NCBI GenBank assembly: GCA_035362835.1
Contig: DAOSDY010000002.1
Span: 441,692-505,691 of the forward strand
Length of the DNA stretch: 64,000 nucleotides
Source of the DNA: Melioribacteraceae bacterium
GTDB lineage: Bacteria; Bacteroidota; Ignavibacteria; Ignavibacteriales; Melioribacteraceae
Direction: 5' to 3'
Shown: piece by piece, positions 8,566-16,256 of the stretch
Numbering within the stretch: position 1 is the stretch's first letter
How the letters are laid out: each line of letters begins with the position of its first letter
Made by a program: the position numbers and the translations under genes
The notes under the pieces: generated by a model
Told to the model about the DNA's origin: nothing
The model's input: the letters and a program-made list of their open reading frames with translations, nothing else
The model's database searches: none

Positions 8566-8591
8566 TCCTTCCCGATAGAAAGGATTTTTTA
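8566..8591 (+). terminator. Small terminator-like hairpin
   Basis: TCCTT / AAGGA stem with a 10-base loop, followed by T6. The stem is short, so strength is uncertain. Confidence 0.4.
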
Positions 8592-8625
8592 TTTTAAATG
8601 AAACATAAAGTTAGAAAAATAATTC

Positions 8626-8698
8626 CCCTGAGATTCCGGTATCCGCAAGGACCGGAAGGCCTAACTTAGTTAGCCTGGTCAATCTCAGGGGTTTTTTA
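8626..8698 (+). ncRNA. Candidate structured RNA: three-way junction ending in an intrinsic terminator
   Basis: Closing stem CCCCTGAGATT (8626-8636) pairs perfectly with AATCTCAGGGG (8682-8692) and is followed by T6. Inside are two further hairpins: CCGGT..ACCGG (8637-8641/8652-8656) with an inner CC/GG and a GCAA tetraloop, and AGG-CTAAC / GTTAG-CCT (8658-8677) with loop TTA. Together they form a compact three-way junction. It could be a small RNA with its own terminator or an attenuator in front of the + strand gene block. All pairings were made by eye. Confidence 0.5.
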
Positions 8699-8702
8699 TT
8701 TA

Positions 8703-8716
8703 ACCAAATAACTAAG
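8703..8716 (+). repeat. Direct repeat ACCAAATAACTAAG, copy 2
   Basis: Identical to 8547-8560. It is followed immediately by GAG, completing the AAGGAG ribosome binding site of the gene at 8725. Confidence 0.7.
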
Positions 8717-8724
8717 GAGATGTT

Positions 8725-9072
8725 ATGAAATCAGTAATTTATCATTTAGAAAATAAGAATGGTACGTCTGACCGCTTCACATCTATTCAAGATATAATCA
8801 CAAAACTCGGGAATGATTCGCTCGAGATACAGAGTATAAAGGTATTTACAAAAAATGATTTCGCAATAACCCGAATCCAGTCAGACCTCCAGTCGATCTG
8901 TAATTTATTGAATTCTGGTATCATGGCAATGAATAGTGATGCTAACTGGGATAATACAGATAATTTATTACCCTTACTGGAAATAACAAATAATGCTATC
9001 ACAAACCTTGAGGAAATAAAACTGAAATTATGGTCTAAAATTGATTTTGAATTACAAGGAGATCTTAGTTAA
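8725..9072 (+). CDS. Element protein of unknown function
   Basis: 115 aa, first gene of the long + strand block. AAGGAG lies 5 bp before the ATG. The product is mostly helical (NDLQS... LLEITNNAITNLEEIKLKLWSKI) without recognised motifs or membrane segments. The next gene starts 2 bp after its stop codon, so they are probably co-transcribed. Confidence 0.6.
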   Translation: MKSVIYHLENKNGTSDRFTSIQDIITKLGNDSLEIQSIKVFTKNDFAITRIQSDLQSICNLLNSGIMAMNSDANWDNTDNLLPLLEITNNAITNLEEIKLKLWSKIDFELQGDLS

Positions 9073-9073
9073 A

Positions 9074-9490
9074 ATGAAAAAGCCATCATTAATTACTATG
9101 AGTGATCTTTGGGATCATATAGAATTACTCCGGAATGAATTCAAGAAAGTTTTGGAAGTTCATGAATTGCAGGGGACGCTTCTATTATCAGAGATCGTTA
9201 CAGATCTCCGATGCAATTACAATTGGTTGGTTAAGCAGATTGATCAAGGCAATCTTAAAGCGTATTTCTTAAAAGAGATTGAACGTAAACGTGGTGGGTA
9301 CAGAGTTGAAAGAAAGGATTATGAGGAGTTTAAGAAATCACTTCAATTCGATCCAAGTACTAAAGAATATGTTTTTATTCGATCCATAGATAGTATCGTA
9401 AAGGATTTTCAACTTGAGCGTGGACTGAATAAAAAAAATAAGCAGCCGAATAAAATAATCAATGGAAGGAGGAACCATGCGAGATATTAA
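9074..9490 (+). CDS. Excisionase-family-like HTH protein (first of two)
   Basis: 138 aa from the ATG at 9074; an upstream TTG (9041) is less likely because AAGGAG lies 12 bp before the ATG. The middle of the protein, LLLSEIVTDLRCNYNWLVKQ followed by IDQGNLKAYF and RGGYRVERKDYEEFKKS, has the layout of the HTH_17 / excisionase winged-helix family: helix-turn-helix, basic wing, then a D/E-rich end helix. It probably acts as a directionality factor or regulator. Its end overlaps the next gene by 14 bp. Confidence 0.6.
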   Translation: MKKPSLITMSDLWDHIELLRNEFKKVLEVHELQGTLLLSEIVTDLRCNYNWLVKQIDQGNLKAYFLKEIERKRGGYRVERKDYEEFKKSLQFDPSTKEYVFIRSIDSIVKDFQLERGLNKKNKQPNKIINGRRNHARY

Positions 9491-9824
9491 TATTCCATTG
9501 ACAAAGGCTGAGAAACTTATTCTCTCAAGAATAGATGAACTTGAGGCTAAATTAAATTTATTAATTGCATTCGATATCAAATCAAGTCTCGAGGAAGTCT
9601 CATTGTGGAGAGCAGCAAAAATACTTCATAAGTCCAGTGATTTTATTGAAAAAGCGGTCCTGATGGGTGAGTTGAAGTGTTTGAAGTATAAAGATAAAAA
9701 TGGGAATATGAGATATCGTTTTCGTGTAAGTGATTTGTTGGAATGGCAAAAATTAAGAGAAATGTCAGGAGAAACCTTTGGTACAAGATTTCTTAAGAGT
9801 ATTGGAACAAACATTGATCCTTAA
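9477..9824 (+). CDS. Excisionase-family-like HTH protein (second of two)
   Basis: 115 aa from the ATG at 9477, which has AAGGAGG 4 bp upstream; an in-frame ATG at 9462 lacks this. SLWRAAKILHKSSDFIEKAV, then MGELKCLKYKDKNGNMRYRF, then RVSDLLEWQKL repeats the HTH_17 layout of the preceding gene with little identity to it. A coiled N-terminal segment (about 5-30) may dimerise. It overlaps the upstream gene, implying coupled translation. A pair of excisionase-like proteins fits control of excision or of element genes. Confidence 0.6.
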   Translation: MRDINIPLTKAEKLILSRIDELEAKLNLLIAFDIKSSLEEVSLWRAAKILHKSSDFIEKAVLMGELKCLKYKDKNGNMRYRFRVSDLLEWQKLREMSGETFGTRFLKSIGTNIDP

Positions 9825-9956
9825 ATAAAATTGTCGTGGGGAGTCGTGGAGTGTCGTTTAAATAAATAGCAGGATTTGAAAATCGCACAAAAATAAATCT
9901 TTTTTAAAGTGGTGCACACTATTCGTAATAGACGAACATTTTAGCGACATCAATGA

Positions 9957-9972
9957 AAAAAGTATGCAAAAG
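9957..9972 (+). repeat. Repeat AAAAAGTATGCAAAAG, copy 1
   Basis: The same 16 bases occur at 11913-11928. The inner AGTATGCAAA also occurs inverted at 18988-18997 near the right end. Confidence 0.5.
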
Positions 9973-10062
9973 AAAAATAAATAAAATATCAACTTGACCT
10001 GGCCGGTTATCTACTAAGACCGAAAGAAACCGGTTTGATAACAAATTGAATAAATAACAATG

Positions 10063-10071
10063 GGTGACACC
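10063..10071. promoter_or_regulatory. Possible operator GGTGNCACC
   Basis: GGTGACACC is a perfect dyad around one central base and overlaps the likely GTG start of the next gene. The same dyad (GGTGTCACC) recurs at 10850-10858, and CGTGACACC at 10784-10792. It could be a protein-binding site or simply part of the RNA structures. Confidence 0.35.
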
Positions 10072-10642
10072 AGTGGATAGAAAATTACTAAATGACTTTA
10101 GGCGTTGGGTTCAACAACTTGAACACCTTAAAAAAATAAAAATTAATAATGCAATAATCGAATCACAAAAAAGATATCCAAATATGTTGAAAAACAATTC
10201 TATCGATGACTCCCGAAAATTGATTCAAGAAAATATAAAAGTAATTAAAGCAATTATTATTCTTGATCTGTTATTAGTAAAAATGAATAGTATTGAGATT
10301 GATGCTGCAGTATATGCTGAAATAAATTCTTTAGCATGCTTTTGTGAAGGTATTACTGTTGGGATATTCAATATTTCTTATCCAATTCTTTCAAAAAATT
10401 ATAGCGGTCTTGTTAACGAACTTCATTCAGTTGTAAGATCATATCGAAATCAAAAAGGTAAAGAATGGAGAGACAAATTATTCAAAATTGCGACAGACGA
10501 GTATAACCAGGATCCCTTGAATAATAAAACCACAGCTTTGAAACGAGCATTTGAAAAACTTTCTGAAAAAGAATTGTATCGGAAAGAATTTGACACATAT
10601 TTTGATTCAATTTATAGAAAATTTACATCACTATTTAATTAA
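10064..10642 (+). CDS. Element protein of unknown function
   Basis: 192 aa, helical and basic (RRWVQQLEHLKKIKINNAIIESQKRYP), with a moderately hydrophobic middle (IIILDLLLVKM, ITVGIFNISYPIL). No family recognised. The start is a GTG at 10064 or 10073; neither has a clear ribosome binding site. The nearby ATG at 10060 is out of frame and stops after six codons. A structured non-coding region follows. Confidence 0.55.
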   Translation: MTPVDRKLLNDFRRWVQQLEHLKKIKINNAIIESQKRYPNMLKNNSIDDSRKLIQENIKVIKAIIILDLLLVKMNSIEIDAAVYAEINSLACFCEGITVGIFNISYPILSKNYSGLVNELHSVVRSYRNQKGKEWRDKLFKIATDEYNQDPLNNKTTALKRAFEKLSEKELYRKEFDTYFDSIYRKFTSLFN

Positions 10643-10784
10643 TAAAATCAATATGAGAATCGATTTTCAGAAATATTGAAGACCGATTTGTAATTACATT
10701 CCTCCTGCCATTTCTTTTATTAGTCACAGAGAATAAAACTTTTTTGTTGGCTTAGAATTATTCCCAGTTCTTTAATTAAGAGAC

Positions 10785-10875
10785 GTGACACCACCAATAC
10801 ACAGGAATTGCTATAAGCAAAATAAGTGTTTAAGCCTCTTTGGATTGTCGGTGTCACCAATTCAGAGAGGCTTTT
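10785..10875 (+). promoter_or_regulatory. Candidate RNA switch / attenuator ahead of 10912
   Basis: Structure 1: GTGACACC (10785-10792) with GGTGTCAC (10850-10857), CAAT/ATTG, ACAC/GTGT and TTGCT/AGCAA nested inside. Structure 2: AAGCCTCT (10832-10839) with AGAGGCTT (10866-10873), extended by TTGG/CCAA and followed by T-rich sequence, which is terminator-like. The second uses bases in the loop and 3' side of the first, so the two are mutually exclusive or form a pseudoknot. This resembles an antiterminator/terminator pair controlling the genes from 10912 on. It could instead be a stand-alone RNA. Confidence 0.45.
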
Positions 10876-10911
10876 CACTTTTAAAGCGGAGAGTTTTTTA
10901 AAGGAGAAATA

Positions 10912-11160
10912 ATGGCAAAAGAATTAGAACTTATCGATCAACTCTATCTGGATTTCCGGGCAATGGCTTTTGGCACAGATTCAACAATTCAACAAATCAA
11001 TAAGTTGAAAACCCCTTCCCTTTCTTTAGAGCTTCAGATTAGAATTAAGCGCGTCCAAATCGAATTATTGACAACTCTGGAATTACTTAGCGAACTACAG
11101 AATTGCAGTGATGAAACGGAGTTCGAAAAAGTTCTTGAAAATTTTGTAGAAAAAGGCTAA
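10912..11160 (+). CDS. Small helical element protein
   Basis: 82 aa with AAAGGAG well placed before the ATG. It is acidic and helical (ELELIDQLYLDFRAM, LEKVLENFVEKG). No recognised family. It is the first gene after the candidate attenuator and lies 8 bp ahead of the replication gene, so it may be a small regulator or accessory of that operon. Confidence 0.6.
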   Translation: MAKELELIDQLYLDFRAMAFGTDSTIQQINKLKTPSLSLELQIRIKRVQIELLTTLELLSELQNCSDETEFEKVLENFVEKG

Positions 11161-11168
11161 ACATCCAC

Positions 11169-11987
11169 ATGGGCGAAGTAACCTGGATAAAATTGAAAAC
11201 GAAAATGTTCGATGATGAAAAAATTCAGTTAATAGAAGCTATGCCAGAAGCGGATGCAATTTTAGTTGTTTGGATAAAGCTGTTAATTCAAGCCGGTAAA
11301 TCGAACACCAACGGTTATATACTCTTATCTGAAAATATTCCCTACTCACCCGAAATGCTATCTACGATATTTAGGAGGCCTTTACCAATAATCAGATTTG
11401 CACTAAAGACTTTGAAAGAATTAGGGATGATTGAAGTAACGGATAGTAACGTTATCTGTATTTCTAATTGGGAAAAACATCAAAATATTGAGGGATTAGA
11501 TAAAGTCAGAGAAAAAAACAGAATTCGACAAGCGAGATACAGAGAACAAAAACAGCTAAAACAATCAGAAAATCAAACAAACGTAACGTTACTGTCACAT
11601 AACGTCACGCAACAGAATAAGAGTAAGAATAAAGAATTAGAATATTATAAAAATATATTCTTTCAAAATTTACCGGATCAATTTTTTAACTGTTGGATCC
11701 AATGGATTGAACATAAATCTGAGCAAGGCAAATCAATTACTCCAGTACAAGCACGGGCACAATTAAAACAGTTAAGAGATATTAGTGCTTCTTTGGACAT
11801 CAATGAAGTCATTATGAAAACTATAGAGAATGGTTATTCAGGATTCAATTTTATAATTGAAGATATGGAAAGAAAAAAAAATGGAACGCGAAAACAAAAT
11901 GCTCCCTCTTTCAAAAAGTATGCAAAAGGTTCAACTTCAGCTGAAGAGCTCAATGTCGGGCTTAGTAAAGCATTCCAGCAAGATTGA
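11169..11987 (+). CDS. Phage replisome organizer-like protein (DnaD-like N-terminal domain)
   Basis: 272 aa. The N-terminal ~120 residues (VTWIKLKTKMFDDEKI, ILVVWIKLLIQAGKSNTNGYI, IRFALKTLKELGMIEV, ISNWEKHQN) match the phage replisome-organizer N-terminal family, a winged helix that binds an origin. A basic linker (REKNRIRQARYREQKQ) and a C-terminal domain follow. Such proteins recruit helicase loader and helicase to a phage origin, so the element probably replicates autonomously after excision. The next gene overlaps its 3' end. Confidence 0.8.
   Translation: MGEVTWIKLKTKMFDDEKIQLIEAMPEADAILVVWIKLLIQAGKSNTNGYILLSENIPYSPEMLSTIFRRPLPIIRFALKTLKELGMIEVTDSNVICISNWEKHQNIEGLDKVREKNRIRQARYREQKQLKQSENQTNVTLLSHNVTQQNKSKNKELEYYKNIFFQNLPDQFFNCWIQWIEHKSEQGKSITPVQARAQLKQLRDISASLDINEVIMKTIENGYSGFNFIIEDMERKKNGTRKQNAPSFKKYAKGSTSAEELNVGLSKAFQQD
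11913..11928 (+). repeat. Repeat AAAAAGTATGCAAAAG, copy 2
   Basis: Identical 16-mer to 9957-9972. It lies inside the 3' part of the replisome-organizer gene, where phage origins often lie. Confidence 0.45.
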
Positions 11988-12573
11988 GAAAGAAGCTAAG
12001 AAGCAAAAACCTGTTTTTGTTAACGAGGATCTTTATTACGGCAGTGATCTGACATTTACCGAGGTTTATCTTAAGTGCAAAGAACTCTGTTTGAAAAAAA
12101 TGGTAAATGTTGATGATCTTACAATTCAGGGTTGGTATGTGGAATTTTTGAAGGAGAAGTGGAATAGTGAAAAGTTTAATCAAAGATTGCAAGAAATGGT
12201 TTTTATCAAAACTTATGGGGAGAGAATTGATATAAGTCAATGGTTTGAGAAGGAAGCAGTTTACACAGCCGGCCAGGTTGCTCAATTAGTGGAATCAAAA
12301 ATAAATTCACTTGTAGCATATTCCGAGAAATTATTAACCGGACAGGAGTTTGAAATAGATATCTCGTCTCCGCAAGTCGATCTTGAAGCAATTAAATATA
12401 CAATCGCAAAGAAGATCAATCTTTATTATGATTCAGAATGCCGGGATCTCGCTGAAAATATTATTGAACAGACTCTTCCCAAAGTTTTGGAGGATTTGGG
12501 TATCGAGTTAAAAGAAGTCAATGGTCAGAGGATTGGGATTGGTCAAAAAATGAAAATGCGATTAGGGTTTTAA
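11953..12573 (+). CDS. Possible replication accessory protein
   Basis: About 206 aa when started at the ATG at 11953 (GAAGAG upstream). Several upstream in-frame ATGs back to 11857 are possible but lie deeper in the preceding gene. Helical, no recognised motif; residues such as YYDSECRDLAENIIEQTLPKVLEDLGIEL suggest a compact all-alpha C-terminus. Position after a replisome organizer hints at a helicase loader or partner, but no Walker A motif is present, so this is inference only. Confidence 0.5.
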   Translation: MSGLVKHSSKIEKEAKKQKPVFVNEDLYYGSDLTFTEVYLKCKELCLKKMVNVDDLTIQGWYVEFLKEKWNSEKFNQRLQEMVFIKTYGERIDISQWFEKEAVYTAGQVAQLVESKINSLVAYSEKLLTGQEFEIDISSPQVDLEAIKYTIAKKINLYYDSECRDLAENIIEQTLPKVLEDLGIELKEVNGQRIGIGQKMKMRLGF

Positions 12574-12577
12574 AAAA

Positions 12578-12919
12578 ATGATTGATCAGAAAGGTGAAAA
12601 AAATTTTAATTGGCGCGGAGGAGTTAGCTCTGATGGGTACAGATATGTGAAAAAATATCGTCAACGTTATCCGGAAAGAGAACCGGCTAGGAAAGTTGTT
12701 TATCGCGCTTTGAAAAGTGGGAAATTAGCAAAACCGAAATTCTGTCAGCATCCACGCTGTAATGAAACTGAAATTTTTGCACATCATCATAATTATAAAT
12801 TGCCACTATTGGTCATGTGGTTGTGCCGGAAACATCATTCGGATCTTCATAATGCAAAAAATAATGATGGCTTTGATACAGTCGGGGAGCAAATGAATTT
12901 TTTCAATGGGATAGTCTGA
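12578..12919 (+). CDS. HNH-endonuclease-like phage protein
   Basis: 113 aa. The basic N-terminal half (ARKVVYRALKSGKLAKP) is followed by C-x4-C (CQHPRCN), IFAHHHNYKLPLLVMWLC and CRKHHSDLH. This is a widespread small phage protein usually annotated as HNH nuclease: Cys/His zinc ligands plus an AHHHNY core. In phages it commonly sits near replication or packaging genes. It starts 4 bp after the preceding stop codon. Nuclease activity is inferred, not certain. Confidence 0.7.
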   Translation: MIDQKGEKNFNWRGGVSSDGYRYVKKYRQRYPEREPARKVVYRALKSGKLAKPKFCQHPRCNETEIFAHHHNYKLPLLVMWLCRKHHSDLHNAKNNDGFDTVGEQMNFFNGIV

Positions 12920-13012
12920 TGAACCGTTGTAATTACAATGAAATAAAAAAGTTTTAAGAAGTTGAATACTTAATAAATCAACCAATTACATAAAAAATCA
13001 AAGGAGCAAGTC

Positions 13013-13750
13013 ATGTCACAGTATTTGAAGGACAAATTAGAAAGTTTGATGAAGAGATATTATAAAGAAATGCAAGGAGCTGCAAGGCTTGAAAAATCGC
13101 ATAAGGAATTGGGCCATTATACAGATGAGCACATAGCATCGCTAATGAAAGATGAACATGAAAAAATCAAAAATAAATTTCTCACTGAAGCAAAATCTCT
13201 TCTTTCTGAAATTCGAAAGAATGTGCATGATTTTCAACCACTAAAACTAAAATCACTATTTCCTAACCTGACAAAGGATTCGGATTCATTTGGTCAATTC
13301 AAGATGAGTGGTGAATTACAAATTTCCGATGGAAATCGAAGAGCTCAAGAATTTCTTTTAAATGATTCTCCTATGAAATATGACCAGTTGGTGGATGAAT
13401 TAAATGAGGCTTCCTTGCTTGGAAGAGTTGATTATGCGTCACAGGTACTAAACAAATTGCAACCGGTGTTTGATCAACTTGATAGTCAGTTTGAATTAAA
13501 ACATGGTGAACAAAAGCTCTTTGATTTCAGGAATAACCACTTCAAAAAAACTGGTGCTCAAGAATTCATTGACAAAATTGATTCAAGTAATGTGATCGAA
13601 GAAAATACAAAGTTGTTTGTTAGTGAAGTATGGCATGGAAGTGATTTTATATTTATCCCGGATAAGGATTCGAAGAATGGCACTGATAATCTACTGAGAG
13701 CTCAATTAGAAGAAAGACTCTCAACAGCTCCAAAGGAATTGTTAAGCTAA
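13013..13750 (+). CDS. Unknown element protein upstream of the tape-measure gene
   Basis: 245 aa with AAGGAG before the ATG. The N-terminal ~70 residues are highly helical and charged (KDKLESLMKRYYKEMQG, KDEHEKIKNKFLTEAKSLLSEI); the C-terminal half is mixed. No known domain seen. Position 34 bp before the tape-measure gene makes a tail-assembly chaperone or tape-measure partner possible, but there is no sequence motif for it and no obvious slippery frameshift site of the kind used by G/GT chaperones. Confidence 0.55.
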   Translation: MSQYLKDKLESLMKRYYKEMQGAARLEKSHKELGHYTDEHIASLMKDEHEKIKNKFLTEAKSLLSEIRKNVHDFQPLKLKSLFPNLTKDSDSFGQFKMSGELQISDGNRRAQEFLLNDSPMKYDQLVDELNEASLLGRVDYASQVLNKLQPVFDQLDSQFELKHGEQKLFDFRNNHFKKTGAQEFIDKIDSSNVIEENTKLFVSEVWHGSDFIFIPDKDSKNGTDNLLRAQLEERLSTAPKELLS

Positions 13751-13784
13751 AAATTATTAACAAATATTCTAAGAGGTAAAAGTC

Positions 13785-15854
13785 ATGGGCGATAATGCAT
13801 CAGAAAAATTAGGCGAAGTATATGTACTGATCAAGACAAAAACTGATCAGTTAGAAAAGGAAATGAAGGACCTGAATAAAAAGATTGATAGACAAGCTGT
13901 TGAAATGGGCTCGACATTTGTAAATAAATTAGGTTCACAACTTGCAAAAATCGGATCCTATGCTGCGGGGATATTCAGTGTCGGAAAAGCTTTTCAATTT
14001 CTTAAATCTTCAATAGCGGAGTCGATTGAAGCGTCAAAGAGTTTGTACAAGGTAAACCAGGCAGTGAATCAAACCGGTTATGCTGCAGGATATACCGCAG
14101 AGGAATTAAAAAGAATTGCTGGGAATCTTGAAAATATTAACGCTATTGATGCTGATAAGATTCTTAATGATGTTACTCTACAGTTATTGACCTTTGGAAA
14201 TGTCTCCGGAGAAACATTCAAACGCGCACAGCAAGCGGCTCTTGATCTATCCTCCGTTTTAGGTACAGATCTTAAGTCATCTTCCATTCAACTTGGAAAA
14301 GCTCTAAGTAACCCAACTGAAGGATTGCAGGCCCTGAGACGTTCAGGTGTTCTATTTACTGATCAACAAGAAGTGATGATCAAGAAATTAATCTCACAGA
14401 ACAGGTTATTTGATGCTCAAAAGATTATCCTTGATGAAATTCATTCAAAATATGGTGGTCAGGCTCAAGCCCAGGCTGAAGCAACAAAAGGTCTGCAAGC
14501 TGCAAGTATAGCGTGGAGTAATATGAAAGAAGAAATTGGAAATCTATTTGGACCGCTTCTTTCTGAATGGTTACCCAAAGCTATTTACTTTGTACAGGAC
14601 CTTACCAGGCGAATTAATGAACTCCGAGAAGGTGGACGATCGAGAAATGCTGCGGCTGGTATTGAAATGGATTTCTCAAGTATGACTGATAAAGAAAGAG
14701 CAGATTTTATCTATCAGCAACAAATAAATTCTGCAGTCGCTATGTCAAAATACAATAAGGCAACAAGCGATTTTCGAAATAAGAAACTTGATTATGATGC
14801 ATTTAAGGAGATCGAATTAACAACTGAAATTCAAGTAGCTACTTATGAAAAACTTATCAATTTAGCTCAAAACTTCAAAAGAGTGACTGGCTCTATGCCG
14901 GGTGGCGGTCCCAATGGAGTTGCTGAAATTATTGCCAATGATTATAAAGATGCTGTGCTAACATATTACGACATCATTGAGAAATACTATGAAGATGTAA
15001 AATTTCTCGACGAGAACTATTTCAACTGGAAATCAGAACAATTAATTCGTCAGGGTCTAGCAATGCAGGCAGCCGGATTAAGTGAAGTTGAAACTCAGCA
15101 GTGGGTTAATGTTCAATTAAAAAGATTAATGGAGGAACGAGAGCAATTCTTTGAAGATGGATTTCTACCAACAATTTCGAGTGATTATGGGAAGGAGATC
15201 CTTGATTGGGTTGAAAGAATTGAAGAAGCATTTCTTGATGGTGTGTTAAAAAGGACCGAGCTACAAGAAAGACTGCGTGAAGACATGATGAATACCGCTT
15301 CACAATTTGGGAATGAACTTGAAAGAGCATTTGGAAGAGCAGGGGATAAATTCATCAACTATATGAACCAAGCCTTGCAAGCAGCTCTAAGAATTATGGA
15401 TATTCTCGATAAAGTGGGAAAAGGAGAGAAATCCACAGAAAGCGGAGCTATAGGAATTATCACAAGTTTGATTGGCTTATTCGCTATGCATAAAGGAGGT
15501 TCTGTAACAAATATTGGTGGAAATCTTTCTTTTGCCCCTCTTCCAAAGGCAGCCCGCGGTGGTTCTTTTATTGTTCCACCTGGTTTCCCAAATGACAGTG
15601 CTTTGGTAAGAGTTGAATCCGGAGAAACACTGCATGTAACACCGGCAAAGCAAACTTCAAATTATTATCACAGTAACTCTGATCTGGTTCCATTGATGCA
15701 AAATCTTGTCCGCGGAGTAAATAAATTGAATAAGAATCTTATTAATAAACGATTTGAGGCAATGGTTTTCAATCCAATTTCACCAACGGGTTTAGTTCAG
15801 GATATTACTTCACCGGCTGAAGAAAGGTTAAGAAAGGAAGGAGTTAAGTTTTGA
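13785..15854 (+). CDS. Phage tail tape-measure protein
   Basis: 689 aa. A coiled-coil N-terminus (TDQLEKEMKDLNKKIDRQ, about 18-45) leads into a tape-measure core (about 55-265: ESIEASKSLYKVNQAV, TFGNVSGETFKRAQQAALDLSS, SIQLGKALSNPTEGLQAL, RSGVLFTDQQ, TKGLQAASIAWSNMKEEIG). A hydrophobic segment (GAIGIITSLIGLFAM, near 553) and the typical end GGSFIVPPGFPNDSALVRVESGE follow. In phages it sets tail length and passes into the cell envelope. Here no tube, sheath, baseplate, portal or capsid gene accompanies it, which is the oddest point of the element. A full-length product is expected: no frameshift or internal stop. Confidence 0.88.
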   Translation: MGDNASEKLGEVYVLIKTKTDQLEKEMKDLNKKIDRQAVEMGSTFVNKLGSQLAKIGSYAAGIFSVGKAFQFLKSSIAESIEASKSLYKVNQAVNQTGYAAGYTAEELKRIAGNLENINAIDADKILNDVTLQLLTFGNVSGETFKRAQQAALDLSSVLGTDLKSSSIQLGKALSNPTEGLQALRRSGVLFTDQQEVMIKKLISQNRLFDAQKIILDEIHSKYGGQAQAQAEATKGLQAASIAWSNMKEEIGNLFGPLLSEWLPKAIYFVQDLTRRINELREGGRSRNAAAGIEMDFSSMTDKERADFIYQQQINSAVAMSKYNKATSDFRNKKLDYDAFKEIELTTEIQVATYEKLINLAQNFKRVTGSMPGGGPNGVAEIIANDYKDAVLTYYDIIEKYYEDVKFLDENYFNWKSEQLIRQGLAMQAAGLSEVETQQWVNVQLKRLMEEREQFFEDGFLPTISSDYGKEILDWVERIEEAFLDGVLKRTELQERLREDMMNTASQFGNELERAFGRAGDKFINYMNQALQAALRIMDILDKVGKGEKSTESGAIGIITSLIGLFAMHKGGSVTNIGGNLSFAPLPKAARGGSFIVPPGFPNDSALVRVESGETLHVTPAKQTSNYYHSNSDLVPLMQNLVRGVNKLNKNLINKRFEAMVFNPISPTGLVQDITSPAEERLRKEGVKF

Positions 15855-16144
15855 TGAATGGGATTAGTGAAACTCAGACAACTCTTTCTTTCAGTGATGT
15901 AGATCTCTTCGCTGCAAAGTTCATAAGTGTTCTTAGCAAGAGGGATCTACATAAACACTTGATGAAAGTCCAGAAAGGTAGCAAAGAAGAAATCGTAACC
16001 AATATTGAAGAGTTGAAGCTCAAATATGCTAAGAAACTGAAAAAGAAAACTGTGACTGTGGAAATGATGAAGTATTGGCTCGAGTTTAAGGAAAAGTATA
16101 TCTCGGAGAGTCCTCTGGATGCCTTTAAAACGTCATTAAATTAA
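15854..16144 (+). CDS. Small protein translationally coupled to the tape-measure gene
   Basis: 96 aa from the ATG at 15854, which shares a base with the tape-measure stop (TGATG). GGAG lies upstream. The product is basic and helical (KLKYAKKLKKKTVTVEMMKYWLEFKEKY) and not recognised. The coupling suggests a partner of the tape-measure protein. It is the last + strand gene before the convergent cargo operon. Confidence 0.55.
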   Translation: MNGISETQTTLSFSDVDLFAAKFISVLSKRDLHKHLMKVQKGSKEEIVTNIEELKLKYAKKLKKKTVTVEMMKYWLEFKEKYISESPLDAFKTSLN

Positions 16145-16148
16145 TTCT

Positions 16149-16204
16149 GAGCCATGAATTCTTACATGGATAATAAAATATACTCTTTAGTTCGATCGTG
16201 GCTC
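16149..16204. terminator. Inverted repeat between convergent operons
   Basis: GAGCCA (16149-16154) pairs with TGGCTC (16199-16204), with CCATG/CATGG able to pair inside. There is no long T-run, so termination is uncertain, but the position between convergent operons fits. Confidence 0.35.
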
Positions 16205-16256
16205 ATAAATGATTTATCAGGGTGAATCTGTTCGATAAACTTATTTGTCAAATTGA

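Larger units (their letters stand above)
8376..8724. other. Non-coding region with structured RNA and a flanking repeat
   Basis: No credible protein gene. It holds a short terminator-like hairpin (8566-8591), a three-way-junction RNA candidate (8626-8698), and a 14-bp direct repeat on either side of them (8547-8560 and 8703-8716). A 23-codon ATG frame (8599-8670) crosses into the junction but has no ribosome binding site. Confidence 0.6.

Noticed and set aside
8599..8670. 23-codon leader peptide ending in the three-way junction
   Set aside because: It has no ribosome binding site and no run of regulatory codons; the overlap with the RNA stem explains the open frame.
8547..8724. Retron or diversity-generating retroelement RNA
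   Set aside because: The structured RNA and direct repeat first suggested this, but no reverse transcriptase gene exists in the element or nearby.
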